From Terriglobia bacterium (GTDB lineage Bacteria; Acidobacteriota; Terriglobia; Terriglobales; Acidobacteriaceae): DNA of 64,000 bases. Made by a program: the position numbers and the translations under genes. The stretch spans positions 124,001 through 188,000 of the forward strand of contig JAIQFD010000002.1 in assembly GCA_020073495.1 (NCBI GenBank), in the 5' to 3' direction. Position 1 is the stretch's first letter, and the number at the start of each line of letters is the position of its first letter. Positions 1 to 10,612 of this stretch are shown piece by piece. The notes below the pieces were generated by a model that saw only the letters and a list, made by a program, of their open reading frames with translations, ran no database searches and was not told the origin of the DNA.

Positions 1-894
1 CCGCCGAAGCATCCTCCCAAGCTGACCTCGCGGCGCATCGGCATCCACACCTCGACCCAGGGAGGCGCAGCGACCGCCGCCGAGCGCGCCTACCGCCTGG
101 GGTGCAACACCTTTCAGATCTTCTCCTCGAGCCCGCGCCAATGGAAGCCGTACGCGCTGGCGCCGGAGCAGTGCGACGCCATGCATCGCCTGCGCTCGAA
201 GTACGGCCTCAAGCCGCTGGTCATCCACGCCAACTACCTGGTGAACCTGGGCGCGATCAACGAGACCTTCTACGGCAAGACCATCGCGGCATTCCGCGGC
301 GAAGTGGAGCGCGCCCTGGCGCTCGGCGCCGAGTATCTCGTCGTGCATCCCGGATCGTTCCGCGGCGCCAGCAGGGAAGAGGGACTCGCCCGCGCCGCGC
401 ACGCCATCACCCAGGCCACACAAGGGCTCGATCTGGCGAAGGGCGGCCTCACCGTGCTGATCGAGAACACTGCGGGAGCGGAGTTCTCCCTCGGCGGAAG
501 CTTCGAGAAGGTGGCGGCGCTGGTCGGCGTCCTGCGCGACATCGTCCCCGTCGCCGCCTGCATCGACACCTGCCACACCCACGTCGCCGGCTACGACATC
601 GTCTCCGATGCGGGCTACCACGCCACGCTCGCGCAGATCGACGTGACCATCGGCCTGGAGAACGTCCCCGTTTGGCACTGTAACGACGCCAAGGCCGCCT
701 TCGCCTCCAAGCTCGACCGCCACCAGCACATCGGCAAGGGAACCATCGGCCTGGAGCCCTTCCGCCGCCTGCTCAACGATCCTCGGCTCAAGCGCGCCGC
801 CTTCATCGCCGAAACCCCCATCGACGAACCCGGCGACGACCGGCGGAACGTGGACGCGCTGAAGAAACTTGTCGCTAAGAAGCACCCCATCTAA
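1..894 (+). CDS. nfo: Deoxyribonuclease IV (endonuclease IV), 5'-truncated by window edge
   Basis: AP endonuclease of the xylose-isomerase-like TIM-barrel family that cleaves DNA 5' of abasic sites in base-excision repair. The frame is open from base 1, so the true start lies outside; 297 residues are visible. Family landmarks are in order: IHTSTQGGAA near the N-terminus, NTFQIFSSSPRQW, VIHANYLVNL, VVHPGSF, LIENTAG, CIDTCHTH, WHCNDAK and the closing IAETP. These hold the His, Glu and Asp ligands of the trinuclear zinc site. The C-terminus is complete and a 19 bp gap leads to the next gene. Function is from family knowledge; the motifs are seen directly. Confidence 0.93.
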   Translation, partial: PPKHPPKLTSRRIGIHTSTQGGAATAAERAYRLGCNTFQIFSSSPRQWKPYALAPEQCDAMHRLRSKYGLKPLVIHANYLVNLGAINETFYGKTIAAFRGEVERALALGAEYLVVHPGSFRGASREEGLARAAHAITQATQGLDLAKGGLTVLIENTAGAEFSLGGSFEKVAALVGVLRDIVPVAACIDTCHTHVAGYDIVSDAGYHATLAQIDVTIGLENVPVWHCNDAKAAFASKLDRHQHIGKGTIGLEPFRRLLNDPRLKRAAFIAETPIDEPGDDRRNVDALKKLVAKKHPI

Positions 895-913
895 ACGCAA
901 AAAGGAGAGCGTG

Positions 914-1396
914 ATGAGAATAATCCTGCTTATCGCTTGTTTAGCAACTGCTATCGCGGGCTCCGCACAAACAAAAGTTCCACCCAAAGTCGTTCGGCGA
1001 TTGGAGCCAACTCTTGCGGCTCTTAAGAAACCTCATGTGGACCCGGAGTGCCGGGGTGTCGACTACACGGGGCGCTGCGCCGACATGTTCCGCGCGTATG
1101 AAGAACGACTTTACGACCTATTCAAGGACAAGACGGCCACGGGTGATGAGTCAGTTGCAGTCTTATTCTCCTTTTACATTGGTGAACACCCGGGAGAGGA
1201 GCTACTGTGCGAGGCTGCTGGTCGAGGACGCCCCATGATTCCTCTTCTCAAGAAGTACCGGACTTGCAGCCCAGACATACTGTCACGCTACCCACGAAGC
1301 ATGCATCTGGAACAGAACATTTGCCGAGAAAACATCGATCGAGCGATTGATCTCATACGCACCGACAAAGTGAAGAAACAATGCGATTTCGATTAG
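914..1396 (+). CDS. Hypothetical secreted Cys-rich protein
   Basis: About 160 residues. I chose the ATG at 914 because AAAGGAG lies just upstream and a signal peptide (MRIILLIACLATAIAGSAQ) follows at once; the frame also extends upstream into nfo. The mature part carries six cysteines (in PECRG, GRCAD, LLCEA, RTCSP, NICRE, KQCDF), which suggests a disulfide-stabilised periplasmic protein. Base composition is less GC-biased than in the flanking housekeeping genes. I recognise no family. It may be cotranscribed with nfo (19 bp gap) but has no obvious functional link. Confidence 0.7.
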   Translation: MRIILLIACLATAIAGSAQTKVPPKVVRRLEPTLAALKKPHVDPECRGVDYTGRCADMFRAYEERLYDLFKDKTATGDESVAVLFSFYIGEHPGEELLCEAAGRGRPMIPLLKKYRTCSPDILSRYPRSMHLEQNICRENIDRAIDLIRTDKVKKQCDFD

Positions 1397-1403
1397 AAGT
1401 CGC

Positions 1404-1446
1404 TGTGTTTTTTCTCTGCGTTCTCTGCGTCCTCTACGGTGAAATC
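1404..1446. repeat. Intergenic CTCTGCG-type repeat arm
   Basis: TTTTCTCTGCGTTCTCTGCG and the following CCTCTACGGTGAA resemble the right arm of the inverted element at 4455-4588. It lies between the hypothetical gene and leuS, so it is a dispersed low-complexity intergenic repeat in this genome. Confidence 0.6.
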
Positions 1447-1497
1447 GTTTCGTCGTTGTAAAATCAACAATTCCGCATTCATCCGCGGTCTATCCCG

Positions 1498-4107
<2,610 letters not shown>

Positions 4108-4275
4108 CGGTGCTGCACAATTGCTGATGGCGTCACCCTGAGCGATCGCTGCCGCGACGGAAGTGCCGCCCCTCATGTAAAATTGGGATCGGCGAGTAGC
4201 TCTTACCCGAAGTCTTACTCCCGACCCAAATCTGATCCCGCAATTGTCGGGAGAAATCTGCCAGGAGAGATTTGC

Positions 4276-4455
4276 ATGGCGAAGATTGCCAAGACGGCCG
4301 ACCGCAAGAAGGTGATGGACACCAGCGTGAGCACCGATTGTCCCAAATGCGGCAAGCCTACGCGTATCGTGAAGCGGCTCAAGGATCGCGACCGGGGCGT
4401 GCCCGGCGGGATCTACATCTCGTGCTCGGCCTGCGAGTTCTACGAAAAACTGTAA
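4276..4455 (+). CDS. Small zinc-ribbon protein
   Basis: A 59-residue basic protein. The start at 4276 is set by the ribosome-binding site CAGGAGAGA 5 nt upstream; the frame stays open upstream only through non-coding sequence. Two Cys pairs, CPKCG and CSAC about 30 residues apart, form a single zinc ribbon similar to those in topoisomerase or ribosome-associated zinc-finger proteins. No further domain. Convergent with pyrF, with the inverted repeat element starting at its stop codon. Likely nucleic-acid binding, but this is inference. Confidence 0.8.
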   Translation: MAKIAKTADRKKVMDTSVSTDCPKCGKPTRIVKRLKDRDRGVPGGIYISCSACEFYEKL

Positions 4456-4588
4456 CCGCAGAGAACGCAGAGACCGCCGAGAACAATCAAGCCACAGATT
4501 CGCACGGCTCCTCACGGGTCGAATCAGGTCCGGGTTCATCCGCGTGAATCCGTGGCTTTCTTCTTGATTTCTCTGCGATTTCTGCGGT
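4455..4588. repeat. Inverted repeat element filling a convergent intergenic gap
   Basis: Arms ACCGCAGAGAACGCAGAGA (4455-4473) and TCTCTGCGATTTCTGCGGT (4570-4588) are reverse complements at 17 of 19 positions. Inner segments (GCCACAGATTCGCACG and CGTGAATCCGTGGC) also pair. The element runs from the stop codon of the zinc-ribbon gene to the stop codon of pyrF, so its long hairpin may act as a two-way terminator. A related arm lies at 1404-1446. Confidence 0.75.
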
Positions 4589-5301
4589 CAAATCTTCCCG
4601 CACGCAGCGCCGATCTCCTTCAGGATTGCCTCCGCCGCTTTTGCCGGATCCCTCGCTTCTGTGATCGGCCTTCCCACCACCAGGTGACTGGCGCCATTCC
4701 GGATCGCTTCGCTTGGAGTGGCCACGCGCGCCTGATCTCCGGCGTCCGCACCGGCCGGCCGCACCCCCGGCGTGACGATCGCGAAGGCTCCACCCAGCAC
4801 CGCCCGCAGTTGCTTCACCTCCTGCGGCGACGCCACCACCCCCAGGCATCCGCTATTCCGCGCCAGGACCGCCAGGCGCAGCACCTGTTCGGCGGCCCGG
4901 TCGCTCACTCCGATCTCTCGCAGGTCGTCATCCCCCATGCTGGTCAGCACCGTCACCGCCAGCACCAGCGGCGGGTTGTTCGCCGACTTGGCGGCATCGG
5001 CGGCAGCGCGCAGCATTTTGGCCCCGCCCGAGGCGTGTACCGTCAGCATGCTGACTCCCAGCCCCACGGCGGAGCGCACCGCTCCCGCCACCGTATTCGG
5101 GATGTCGTGGAATTTCAGGTCGAGAAAGACTTTCCGCCCGGAGCCGACCAGGTCGCGGACCACTTTGGGTCCTTCAGCGGTGAATAGCTGCTTACCGACT
5201 TTGAAGGTTGAAACCGAGTCCCCCACCGCTTGGACTATCTTCTGCGCCTCCGCGGCGGTGGGCACGTCGAGGGCGACGATCAGCCGGTCGCGCGCTTCCA
5301 T
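4588..5301 (-). CDS. pyrF: Orotidine 5'-phosphate decarboxylase
   Basis: Last step of de novo UMP synthesis, decarboxylating OMP. 237 residues when started at the ATG at 5301 (MEARDRLIVALDV), which matches the usual family N-terminus; the open frame continues 28 codons upstream without support. The catalytic Asp-Lys-x-x-Asp array is seen in FLDLKFHDIPNT. The phosphate-binding loops VTPGVRP and LVVGRPIT are present. It lies downstream of the rlpA-like gene but is separated from it by a terminator hairpin at 5376-5402. Confidence 0.95.
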   Translation of the reverse strand: MEARDRLIVALDVPTAAEAQKIVQAVGDSVSTFKVGKQLFTAEGPKVVRDLVGSGRKVFLDLKFHDIPNTVAGAVRSAVGLGVSMLTVHASGGAKMLRAAADAAKSANNPPLVLAVTVLTSMGDDDLREIGVSDRAAEQVLRLAVLARNSGCLGVVASPQEVKQLRAVLGGAFAIVTPGVRPAGADAGDQARVATPSEAIRNGASHLVVGRPITEARDPAKAAEAILKEIGAACGKI

Positions 5302-5375
5302 TGTCCAGCAGTGTACACGACTCCAAACCAACGGGGTTGTAGCGCGGACGCTGCCGGCTGCGCTACCGTGCAAGG

Positions 5376-5402
5376 AAAAAGGCACGCCCTGTGGCGTGCC
5401 TT
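5376..5402 (-). terminator. Rho-independent terminator after the rlpA-like gene
   Basis: A 10 bp stem AAGGCACGCC/GGCGTGCCTT with a four-base loop, followed on the minus strand by five T residues (AAAAA at 5376-5380 on the plus strand, partly overlapping the stem). It sits 18 bp after the stop codon at 5420. Confidence 0.8.
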
Positions 5403-5419
5403 GAGACTTTCCGTGGATC

Positions 5420-5881
5420 CTATGGCAATGGAATCGGCCTGTTAGCTGCCACTACCTTCGGCTCGATCGGGACTAGGTCCAACTGCACCTTTTCCAGCCC
5501 CTTGGCGCGGAAGTCCAGCATCTGGGCGGCGCCGTAGGACAGGTCGATGATACGGCTTTCAGGAACCGGTCCGCGGTCGTTCACTCGGACCATGATCCAC
5601 CGGCCGTTGTGCAGGTTCGTCACCCTGACCCAGGTGCCCAGAGGCAGGCTCCGGTGGGCCGCGGTGAATTGGAACATGTCGTACGCTTCGCCGCTGGCGG
5701 TGGTTTTCCCGTGGAACTGCTTCCCGTACCAGGAGGCTTTGCCTACCTGGTATGGCTTGGGCGCGGTCTTGGCCTGGCTGGGGGTATTCTCTGGAGACCT
5801 TGAGCCCGTGCCGGCGGGTGCCGCCCCCAGGCTGGCGACCGTGACAAAAGTCGTCAAGATGAAGGGTAGAACTCGTCGCAT
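5420..5881 (-). CDS. RlpA-like double-psi beta-barrel protein (septal ring lytic transglycosylase family)
   Basis: 153 residues with an N-terminal signal peptide (MRRVLPFILTTFVTVASLGAA), a Pro/Ala/Thr-rich linker and one DPBB domain from about residue 47. Family motifs: GKASWYGKQFHGKTTASGE, FTAAHRSLPLGTWVRVTNL, VRVNDRGP and IIDLSYGAA. The Asp in VNDRGP is the proposed catalytic residue of RlpA, which cleaves peptidoglycan glycan strands lacking stem peptides. There is no SPOR domain, so septal targeting by denuded glycans would need another route. Periplasmic location is inferred; no lipobox is clear. Confidence 0.87.
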   Translation of the reverse strand: MRRVLPFILTTFVTVASLGAAPAGTGSRSPENTPSQAKTAPKPYQVGKASWYGKQFHGKTTASGEAYDMFQFTAAHRSLPLGTWVRVTNLHNGRWIMVRVNDRGPVPESRIIDLSYGAAQMLDFRAKGLEKVQLDLVPIEPKVVAANRPIPLP

Positions 5882-6005
5882 TTGGTTACCTCTCAGTCCT
5901 CAGTTACCTTCCTCCCCTACCACGTATCCGAAAATGCTACGGGGGAGGTGGCCTGGAGTCAACTCAAATGTTTGTCACTCTTTTGTTTTCAATAGCTTAC
6001 AGACG

Positions 6006-6026
6006 AAAAAACACGCCAAAATGGCG
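6006..6026 (-). terminator. Probable terminator after thiD
   Basis: On the minus strand a short stem CGCCA/TGGCG with a three-base loop is followed by TG and six T residues. It lies about 70 bp downstream of the thiD stop. The stem has only 5 bp, so strength is uncertain. Confidence 0.5.
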
Positions 6027-6097
6027 CTGTTTTCCTCTCATTTGAGGCAATAGGGCTGTTTGGCTAAGGTGGGTGAATTGCCCCGATGACCCGATTC

Positions 6098-6946
6098 CTA
6101 GCGATGCACTGGTTCCACAAACTCTGCCGCCGACCGGGGCGTCTCGTCCATTCTATAGAGGTGGTGCAGCGGCCCAGCCCCCTTGCCAAGAGGGTAGGCC
6201 TTGGCAATCGCCTTCGTGACGTACACCTTGGCCATGATTACCGCATCGGCTAACTGCCGTCCCAGAGCCAGGTTACAGGCTATCGCTGTGGCAAAAGCGC
6301 AACCCGTGCCGTGGGTTGAGTTGGAGCGCAGCAGGTTGGATCCGAATTCGGTCTGCTTGGGCGGCCCCTCCGGCTGCTTGACGCTCAGGAGGTCGATGGC
6401 CTTTTCCAGGTGTCCGCCGGTGACCACCACGTTGACCGCCCCCATGTCGTGCAGTTTGAGGGCGGCCACCTTCATCTGGTCCAGGTTGGTGACCGGCACC
6501 CCGGTCAAGGCGGCAGCTTCATCTATGTTGGGGGTCAGGACGTAGGCCAGCGGCAGCAACGCCCGAAGCTTCTCGGGCGCCCCGTTGTTCAGGAGCTTGG
6601 TCCCCGAGGTGGACTTCAGGATGGGATCCAGCACCACGTTGGGCAGCCGGGCCGACGCCAGGAAGTCTCCCACCGCCCCCACCACCTCCGCGTTGCCCAG
6701 CATCCCGATCCGCACCGCGGCGATGGGGATATCGTTGGCCAACTCGCGCAGCGTCTCGCCGATCAGCTTGCCCGAGACCGGCTCCACCCGGCGCACTCCC
6801 TGCGTGGACTGTATGGTCAGTGCCGTAATGCAGCTCAAGCCGTAGCAGCCGTGTGCGGCGATGGTCTTGATGTCTGCTGTGATCCCGGCCCCCGAGGATG
6901 GATCGAAGCCGGCGATGCTGAGGACGACCGGGGGCGTTTGCGCCAT
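6098..6946 (-). CDS. thiD: Hydroxymethylpyrimidine/phosphomethylpyrimidine kinase
   Basis: Ribokinase-fold kinase phosphorylating HMP and HMP-P in thiamine synthesis. Motifs: VVLSIAGFDPSSGAGITAD at the N-terminus, ITALTIQST, VLDPILKSTSGTKLL, LTPNIDEAAALTG, and the anion-hole motif THGTGCAFATAIA near the C-terminus. I start at the ATG at 6946; a TTG at 6994 adds 16 residues but its purine-rich stretch is too close to be a good RBS. No other thiamine genes are adjacent. Confidence 0.93.
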   Translation of the reverse strand: MAQTPPVVLSIAGFDPSSGAGITADIKTIAAHGCYGLSCITALTIQSTQGVRRVEPVSGKLIGETLRELANDIPIAAVRIGMLGNAEVVGAVGDFLASARLPNVVLDPILKSTSGTKLLNNGAPEKLRALLPLAYVLTPNIDEAAALTGVPVTNLDQMKVAALKLHDMGAVNVVVTGGHLEKAIDLLSVKQPEGPPKQTEFGSNLLRSNSTHGTGCAFATAIACNLALGRQLADAVIMAKVYVTKAIAKAYPLGKGAGPLHHLYRMDETPRSAAEFVEPVHR

Positions 6947-7121
6947 GCGCGAAATGTACGGCAAGTCGCGCGCAAGGAAAAGAGCTTTTTTCAATCCCCC
7001 CTATTTTTTCGCGTGACGGCTGCCGGCGCTTCGCAGCACCCGGCCCATATCTTCGGGGCGATAGGTATTACGTTTTGAGGGTTGACCGGCCCATCGGTTA
7101 AACTGCGGACTCATCCTCCCC

Positions 7122-8369
7122 ATGAATCCCTGCCTCACGCTAGGCTGTCGGCGGATTTTCTGGCTCATGGTCGTGGTATCTGCGCTGGTCGGATTTGCAG
7201 CGAATCCGGTGCGGGCCGCGTCTTCCACCGACAAAATCACAAACTCCCCTGCCGAATCCGACCCGCTCACCCGCTCCGGTTTCGAGCGCTTCTACAACCT
7301 GGAGTACGACGCCGCCGTCGCCGATTTCGAGAAGGCGGCCAAGGCCCATCCCGACGACCCCTTCGCCGTCAACCATCTGCTCAACGCGGTGCTCTTCCGC
7401 GAGCTCTACCGCGTCGGCGCTCTTGACACCGGCCTTTACGCCAGCAACAGCTTCGTCACCAAGAAGAAATTCGAGTTCGATCCCAAGTTCAAGGAGCGCG
7501 TCGCCGAACTGATGGCTCGCGCCATGGATCTCTCCGAGCAGCGGCTGAAGGCCGACCCCAACGACCTCCAGGCGCTCTACACCCGCGGCATCACCCGCGG
7601 CCTGCGCGCCACCTATCTGGCTCTGGTGGACAAATCCTGGTTCGCGGCGCTGCGCAGCGCCGTCGGCGCCCGCCACGATCACGACAAGGTACTGGAGAAG
7701 GTCCCGGACTTCGCCGACGCCAAGACCATCGTCGGCGTGCACAACTACGTGGCCGGAAGCCTGCCCTGGGCGGTGAAGGTTGCGGCTTCCGTGGTCGGCC
7801 TGAGCGGCTCCAAGCAAAAGGGACTGGAGTACCTCTACGCCGCGGCCGCTGGCGGCGGAGAGACCGCCGTCGACGCCAAGATCACCCTGGTCCTTTTCCT
7901 GCGCCGCGAGCAGCGCTTCGACGACGCCCTCAAGGTCGTCCGCACCGTCACCTCGGCCTATCCCAGGAACGCGCTGTTCGCCATCGAGGAAGGGAACATC
8001 CTCAACGCCGGCGGCCACGGCATGGACGCCATCGCCGTATTCCGTAGCGTCCTCGAGAAGGGCAAGCAGGGCTACTACAGGGACCCGCACCTGGAGCTGG
8101 CGGCCTGGACCCTGGGCGAGGCCCAGCGCGGACAGAAGCTCTACAACGACGCGGCGGAAGCCTACGAGATGGTGCAGACCTTCCCCCACCGCGATCCCGA
8201 GCTCCTCCAGAAGGCCAAGCTCGCCGCCGGACAGATGTACGATCTCCAGCAGCGCCGCGACCAGGCCGTGGCCAGCTACAACTCCGTAATCGCCGCCGAC
8301 GCCACCTCCCCCGAAGCCGAGCAGGCCAAGCGCTTCCTCCGCCAGCCCTACCGCGCCACGAATCCCTAG
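7122..8369 (+). CDS. Secreted TPR-repeat protein
   Basis: 415 residues with a signal peptide ending near AANPVRA. The rest is alpha-helical with TPR-like repeats: FYNLEYDAAVADFEKAAKAHP near residue 58, a long central region, then RRDQAVASYNSVIAADATSPEAEQAK at the end. The central part (GARHDHDKVLEKVPDFADAKTIVGVHNYVAGSLPW) resembles conserved exported TPR proteins of Acidobacteriota, but I cannot name a function. Periplasmic scaffold is the likely role. TTAAACT at 7097 may be a -10. Confidence 0.8.
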   Translation: MNPCLTLGCRRIFWLMVVVSALVGFAANPVRAASSTDKITNSPAESDPLTRSGFERFYNLEYDAAVADFEKAAKAHPDDPFAVNHLLNAVLFRELYRVGALDTGLYASNSFVTKKKFEFDPKFKERVAELMARAMDLSEQRLKADPNDLQALYTRGITRGLRATYLALVDKSWFAALRSAVGARHDHDKVLEKVPDFADAKTIVGVHNYVAGSLPWAVKVAASVVGLSGSKQKGLEYLYAAAAGGGETAVDAKITLVLFLRREQRFDDALKVVRTVTSAYPRNALFAIEEGNILNAGGHGMDAIAVFRSVLEKGKQGYYRDPHLELAAWTLGEAQRGQKLYNDAAEAYEMVQTFPHRDPELLQKAKLAAGQMYDLQQRRDQAVASYNSVIAADATSPEAEQAKRFLRQPYRATNP

Positions 8370-8440
8370 CTACGAACGACCAGCTACTCGCCCGGGAACT
8401 TTTGCCTCTCACCCGTCGTATCATTTCTTGGGAGGCCCGT

Positions 8441-8752
8441 ATGTACTGCAACTACTGTGGCAAGGTCATCCAGGACGACGCCCACCTCTGCGCCTACTGC
8501 GGCAAGCGCGTAGCGGCGGTGATCGCCCGCAAGCGCCTGGTGCGCCCGCGCCAGGGACGCAAGATCGCCGGCGTCTGCCTCGGCCTGTCGGAATATTTTG
8601 ACCTCGACGTCACCCTGATCCGCTTCGTCTGGGTGTGCGCCGTGATCTTCGGCGGCACCGGGCTGCTGGCCTACGCCATCGGTTGGATCGTCATGCCCGA
8701 CGAGCCCGAGCCCGCACCCGAACCCGCCGGCCAGCACATCACGAATCCTTGA
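8441..8752 (+). CDS. PspC-domain membrane protein with N-terminal zinc ribbon
   Basis: 103 residues. The ATG at 8441 has TTGGGAGGCC just upstream. An N-terminal zinc ribbon (MYCNYCGK, then CAYCGKR) is followed by a PspC domain: GRKIAGVCLGLSEYFDLDVT, LIRFVWV and a hydrophobic helix VIFGGTGLLAYAIGWIVM. A Pro/Glu-rich tail closes it. PspC family proteins sit in the inner membrane and take part in envelope-stress responses; the zinc-ribbon fusion is common. No pspA is nearby, so its partner is unknown. Confidence 0.88.
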   Translation: MYCNYCGKVIQDDAHLCAYCGKRVAAVIARKRLVRPRQGRKIAGVCLGLSEYFDLDVTLIRFVWVCAVIFGGTGLLAYAIGWIVMPDEPEPAPEPAGQHITNP

Positions 8753-8971
8753 TCGGCTGGTCCTGAACAGGGCGCGCCAGACGGAGATTCCGAGTGCGGC
8801 TAGTACGGTTTGGAAGCTACACCGTTCCGGGATGACCATAAGACTCTAGCTGGACTTGGCGCCGCATAGGCTCCCCATCGCGATTGCCCTCGACGTCACA
8901 CGACCACGGGACCCAAATCACTGCGCCCGTTCACTCGTGGGTCTAGAGTTTGCACATACAAGGAGCAAGGC

Positions 8972-9583
8972 ATGATCAGCACGATCCTTTCATTCCTTCT
9001 GCCCGCTGCTGCCGTTGTGGCCACCAAGTCCGCGACGGCGGAAACCACTAAGACACTCGATAATCTGCAAGCCGCCTTCAACGGCGAGAGCAACGCTCAT
9101 GCGCATTACCTGGCGTTTGCCAAGAAGGCTGACGAAGAGGGTTACGGCGAAGTCGCGAGCCTGTTCCGCGCGGCCTCCAAGGCCGAGGGGATCCACGCGG
9201 CAAATCACGCCCGGGTGATCCGGGAAATGGGGGCCGAACCGGAGGCTACGATCGAGCCGGCGCACGTCAGGTCGACCCGCGAGAACCTCCAGGTCGCCAT
9301 CGACGGCGAGACGTACGAGCGCGATCAGATGTATCGAAGCTTCGTCGAAGAAGCAACTGCCGCCAAGAATGCCTCTGTCATCAAAACATTTACCTTTGCG
9401 CTCAAGACCGAAGCCGAGCACGTCCGGCTCTATAGCGAAGCACTGAAGAATCTGGAGAAACTCCGCGGAAAAAGCCACACATACTACGTCTGCTCCGAGT
9501 GCGGTTACACGGTCGAGACCTTGAATTTCCTGAAGTGCATAGTCTGTGGACATCCGAAAGACGACTACATCCGTGTCAGCTAA
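8972..9583 (+). CDS. Rubrerythrin with hydrophobic N-terminal extension
   Basis: 203 residues, RBS AAGGAGCAAGGC before the ATG. A ferritin-like diiron domain spans residues ~25-160, with paired motifs FNGESNAHAHY and KAEGIHAANH in the first half and IDGETYERDQMY and TEAEHVRLY in the second. A C-terminal rubredoxin-like iron site follows (CSECGY, CIVCGHP). Rubrerythrins reduce peroxide using electrons from NAD(P)H systems. Unusual is the N-terminal ISTILSFLLPAAAVVATK before the normal family start (TLDNLQAAF); it could export or anchor the protein. Confidence 0.92.
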   Translation: MISTILSFLLPAAAVVATKSATAETTKTLDNLQAAFNGESNAHAHYLAFAKKADEEGYGEVASLFRAASKAEGIHAANHARVIREMGAEPEATIEPAHVRSTRENLQVAIDGETYERDQMYRSFVEEATAAKNASVIKTFTFALKTEAEHVRLYSEALKNLEKLRGKSHTYYVCSECGYTVETLNFLKCIVCGHPKDDYIRVS

Positions 9584-9603
9584 GTCGTTGTCACCAAGCC
9601 AAA

Positions 9604-9629
9604 GGGGCGCCGCGATGGCGCCCCTTTTT
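9604..9629 (+). terminator. Rho-independent terminator after rubrerythrin
   Basis: Perfect 8 bp stem GGGGCGCC/GGCGCCCC with loop GCGAT, followed by five T residues at 9625-9629. It lies 20 bp after the stop codon. Confidence 0.92.
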
Positions 9630-9689
9630 CGACCCTTCGGGCAACGTGCCCAAGGCCTTCCCATGTTTCACGAATGTCCTCCCGGCGTC

Positions 9690-9695
9690 TACAAT
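9690..9695 (+). promoter_or_regulatory. Probable -10 (TACAAT) close to the hydrolase start
   Basis: TACAAT ends 8 nt before the ATG at 9704, leaving almost no 5' leader. It follows a strong terminator, so a new transcript is needed here. Confidence 0.5.
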
Positions 9696-9703
9696 CCCAC
9701 TCC

Positions 9704-10501
9704 ATGCGCTTCACCAGCGACGACGCCGAGATCTATTACGAAGTCATGGGCGACGGGCCGCCCGTAGTCCTGCTGCACGCCTTTCCCGCGAATCACCAGC
9801 TCTGCGTTCCGGTGGCGGACATGCTCGCGGCGCGCTACCGCGTCATCCTGCCCGACCTGCGCGGACACGGAGACTCCACCCCCGGCCAAGGCCCGGCCAC
9901 CTTGGAAAAGCACGCCGCCGACCTGGCGCGCCTTTGTGACGCCGAGCGCATCGGCCGCGCCGTCTTCACTGGTGTCTCCATCGGCGGCTACGCGCTCTTC
10001 GAGTTCTGGCGGCGGCACCGCGAGCGCGTCGCGGGGCTGGTCTTCTGTGACACCAAGGCCGCCGCGGACAGCGAGCAGGCGCGGGCGGATCGGCTGAAAT
10101 CGGCCGACGACGTCCAGCAGCATGGACCGGTCGGCTTCCTCGACACCATGGCGGGAAAACTTGTGGGCGCAACCACGCGCACCAACCGTCCCGACCTGGC
10201 CGCGGCCGCGCGCAAGTTGATGTCGAAATCCAGCGTCCCCGGCATCGTCGCCGTGCAGCAGGGAATGGCGGCGCGTCCGGACTCCGTGCCCACCCTGGCC
10301 ACTATCAATGTTCCCACCCTTGTGGTCGCGGGCGAGGAGGACGTCACCACGCCGCTGGCGGATTTGCAGGCCATCCACCGCGGCATCGCCGGCAGCCAGA
10401 TGGTGGTGATTCCCAAGGCGGGGCACTACGCCATCTTCGAGCGCTCCGGCGACGTCGGCGGCGCCATCCGCAAGTTCCTCGACGCCCTGCCGCCCTGGTG
10501 A
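9704..10501 (+). CDS. Alpha/beta-fold hydrolase
   Basis: 265 residues. The start at 9704 (MRFTSDDAEIYYEV) matches family members; an upstream in-frame start would overlap the -10. The oxyanion-hole motif HAFPAN is near residue 28, PDLRGHGDS follows, the nucleophile elbow is GVSIGGY, the acid lies in GEEDVTTP and the catalytic His in AGHYAIFE. A full Ser-Asp-His triad is therefore present. Substrate cannot be told from sequence; relatives include 3-oxoadipate enol-lactonases and esterases, but no aromatic-degradation genes are near. Confidence 0.88.
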   Translation: MRFTSDDAEIYYEVMGDGPPVVLLHAFPANHQLCVPVADMLAARYRVILPDLRGHGDSTPGQGPATLEKHAADLARLCDAERIGRAVFTGVSIGGYALFEFWRRHRERVAGLVFCDTKAAADSEQARADRLKSADDVQQHGPVGFLDTMAGKLVGATTRTNRPDLAAAARKLMSKSSVPGIVAVQQGMAARPDSVPTLATINVPTLVVAGEEDVTTPLADLQAIHRGIAGSQMVVIPKAGHYAIFERSGDVGGAIRKFLDALPPW

Positions 10502-10505
10502 AGGA

Positions 10506-10601
10506 AGTAGCTGGTAGTTGGTAGCTAGTAGCTGGGGACCGGCAGCGCGCGATGCCATCGCGACCGATTACTAGCTACCAACTACTAGCTACCAGCTACT
10601 A
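10506..10601. repeat. TAGCTAGTAG-type inverted intergenic repeat
   Basis: Left arm 10506-10534 (AGTAGCTGGTAGTTGGTAGC and onward) is roughly the reverse complement of the right arm 10568-10601. The same word set recurs at 28588-28637 and 31247-31281. It contains no gene. Confidence 0.75.
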
Positions 10602-10605
10602 CAAT
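10600..10605 (+). promoter_or_regulatory. Probable -10 (TACAAT) at the edge of the repeat
   Basis: TACAAT ends 7 nt before the ATG at 10613, again leaving almost no leader. It argues for 10613 over the overlapping upstream ATG at 10604. Confidence 0.45.
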
Positions 10606-10612
10606 GTCCGCC

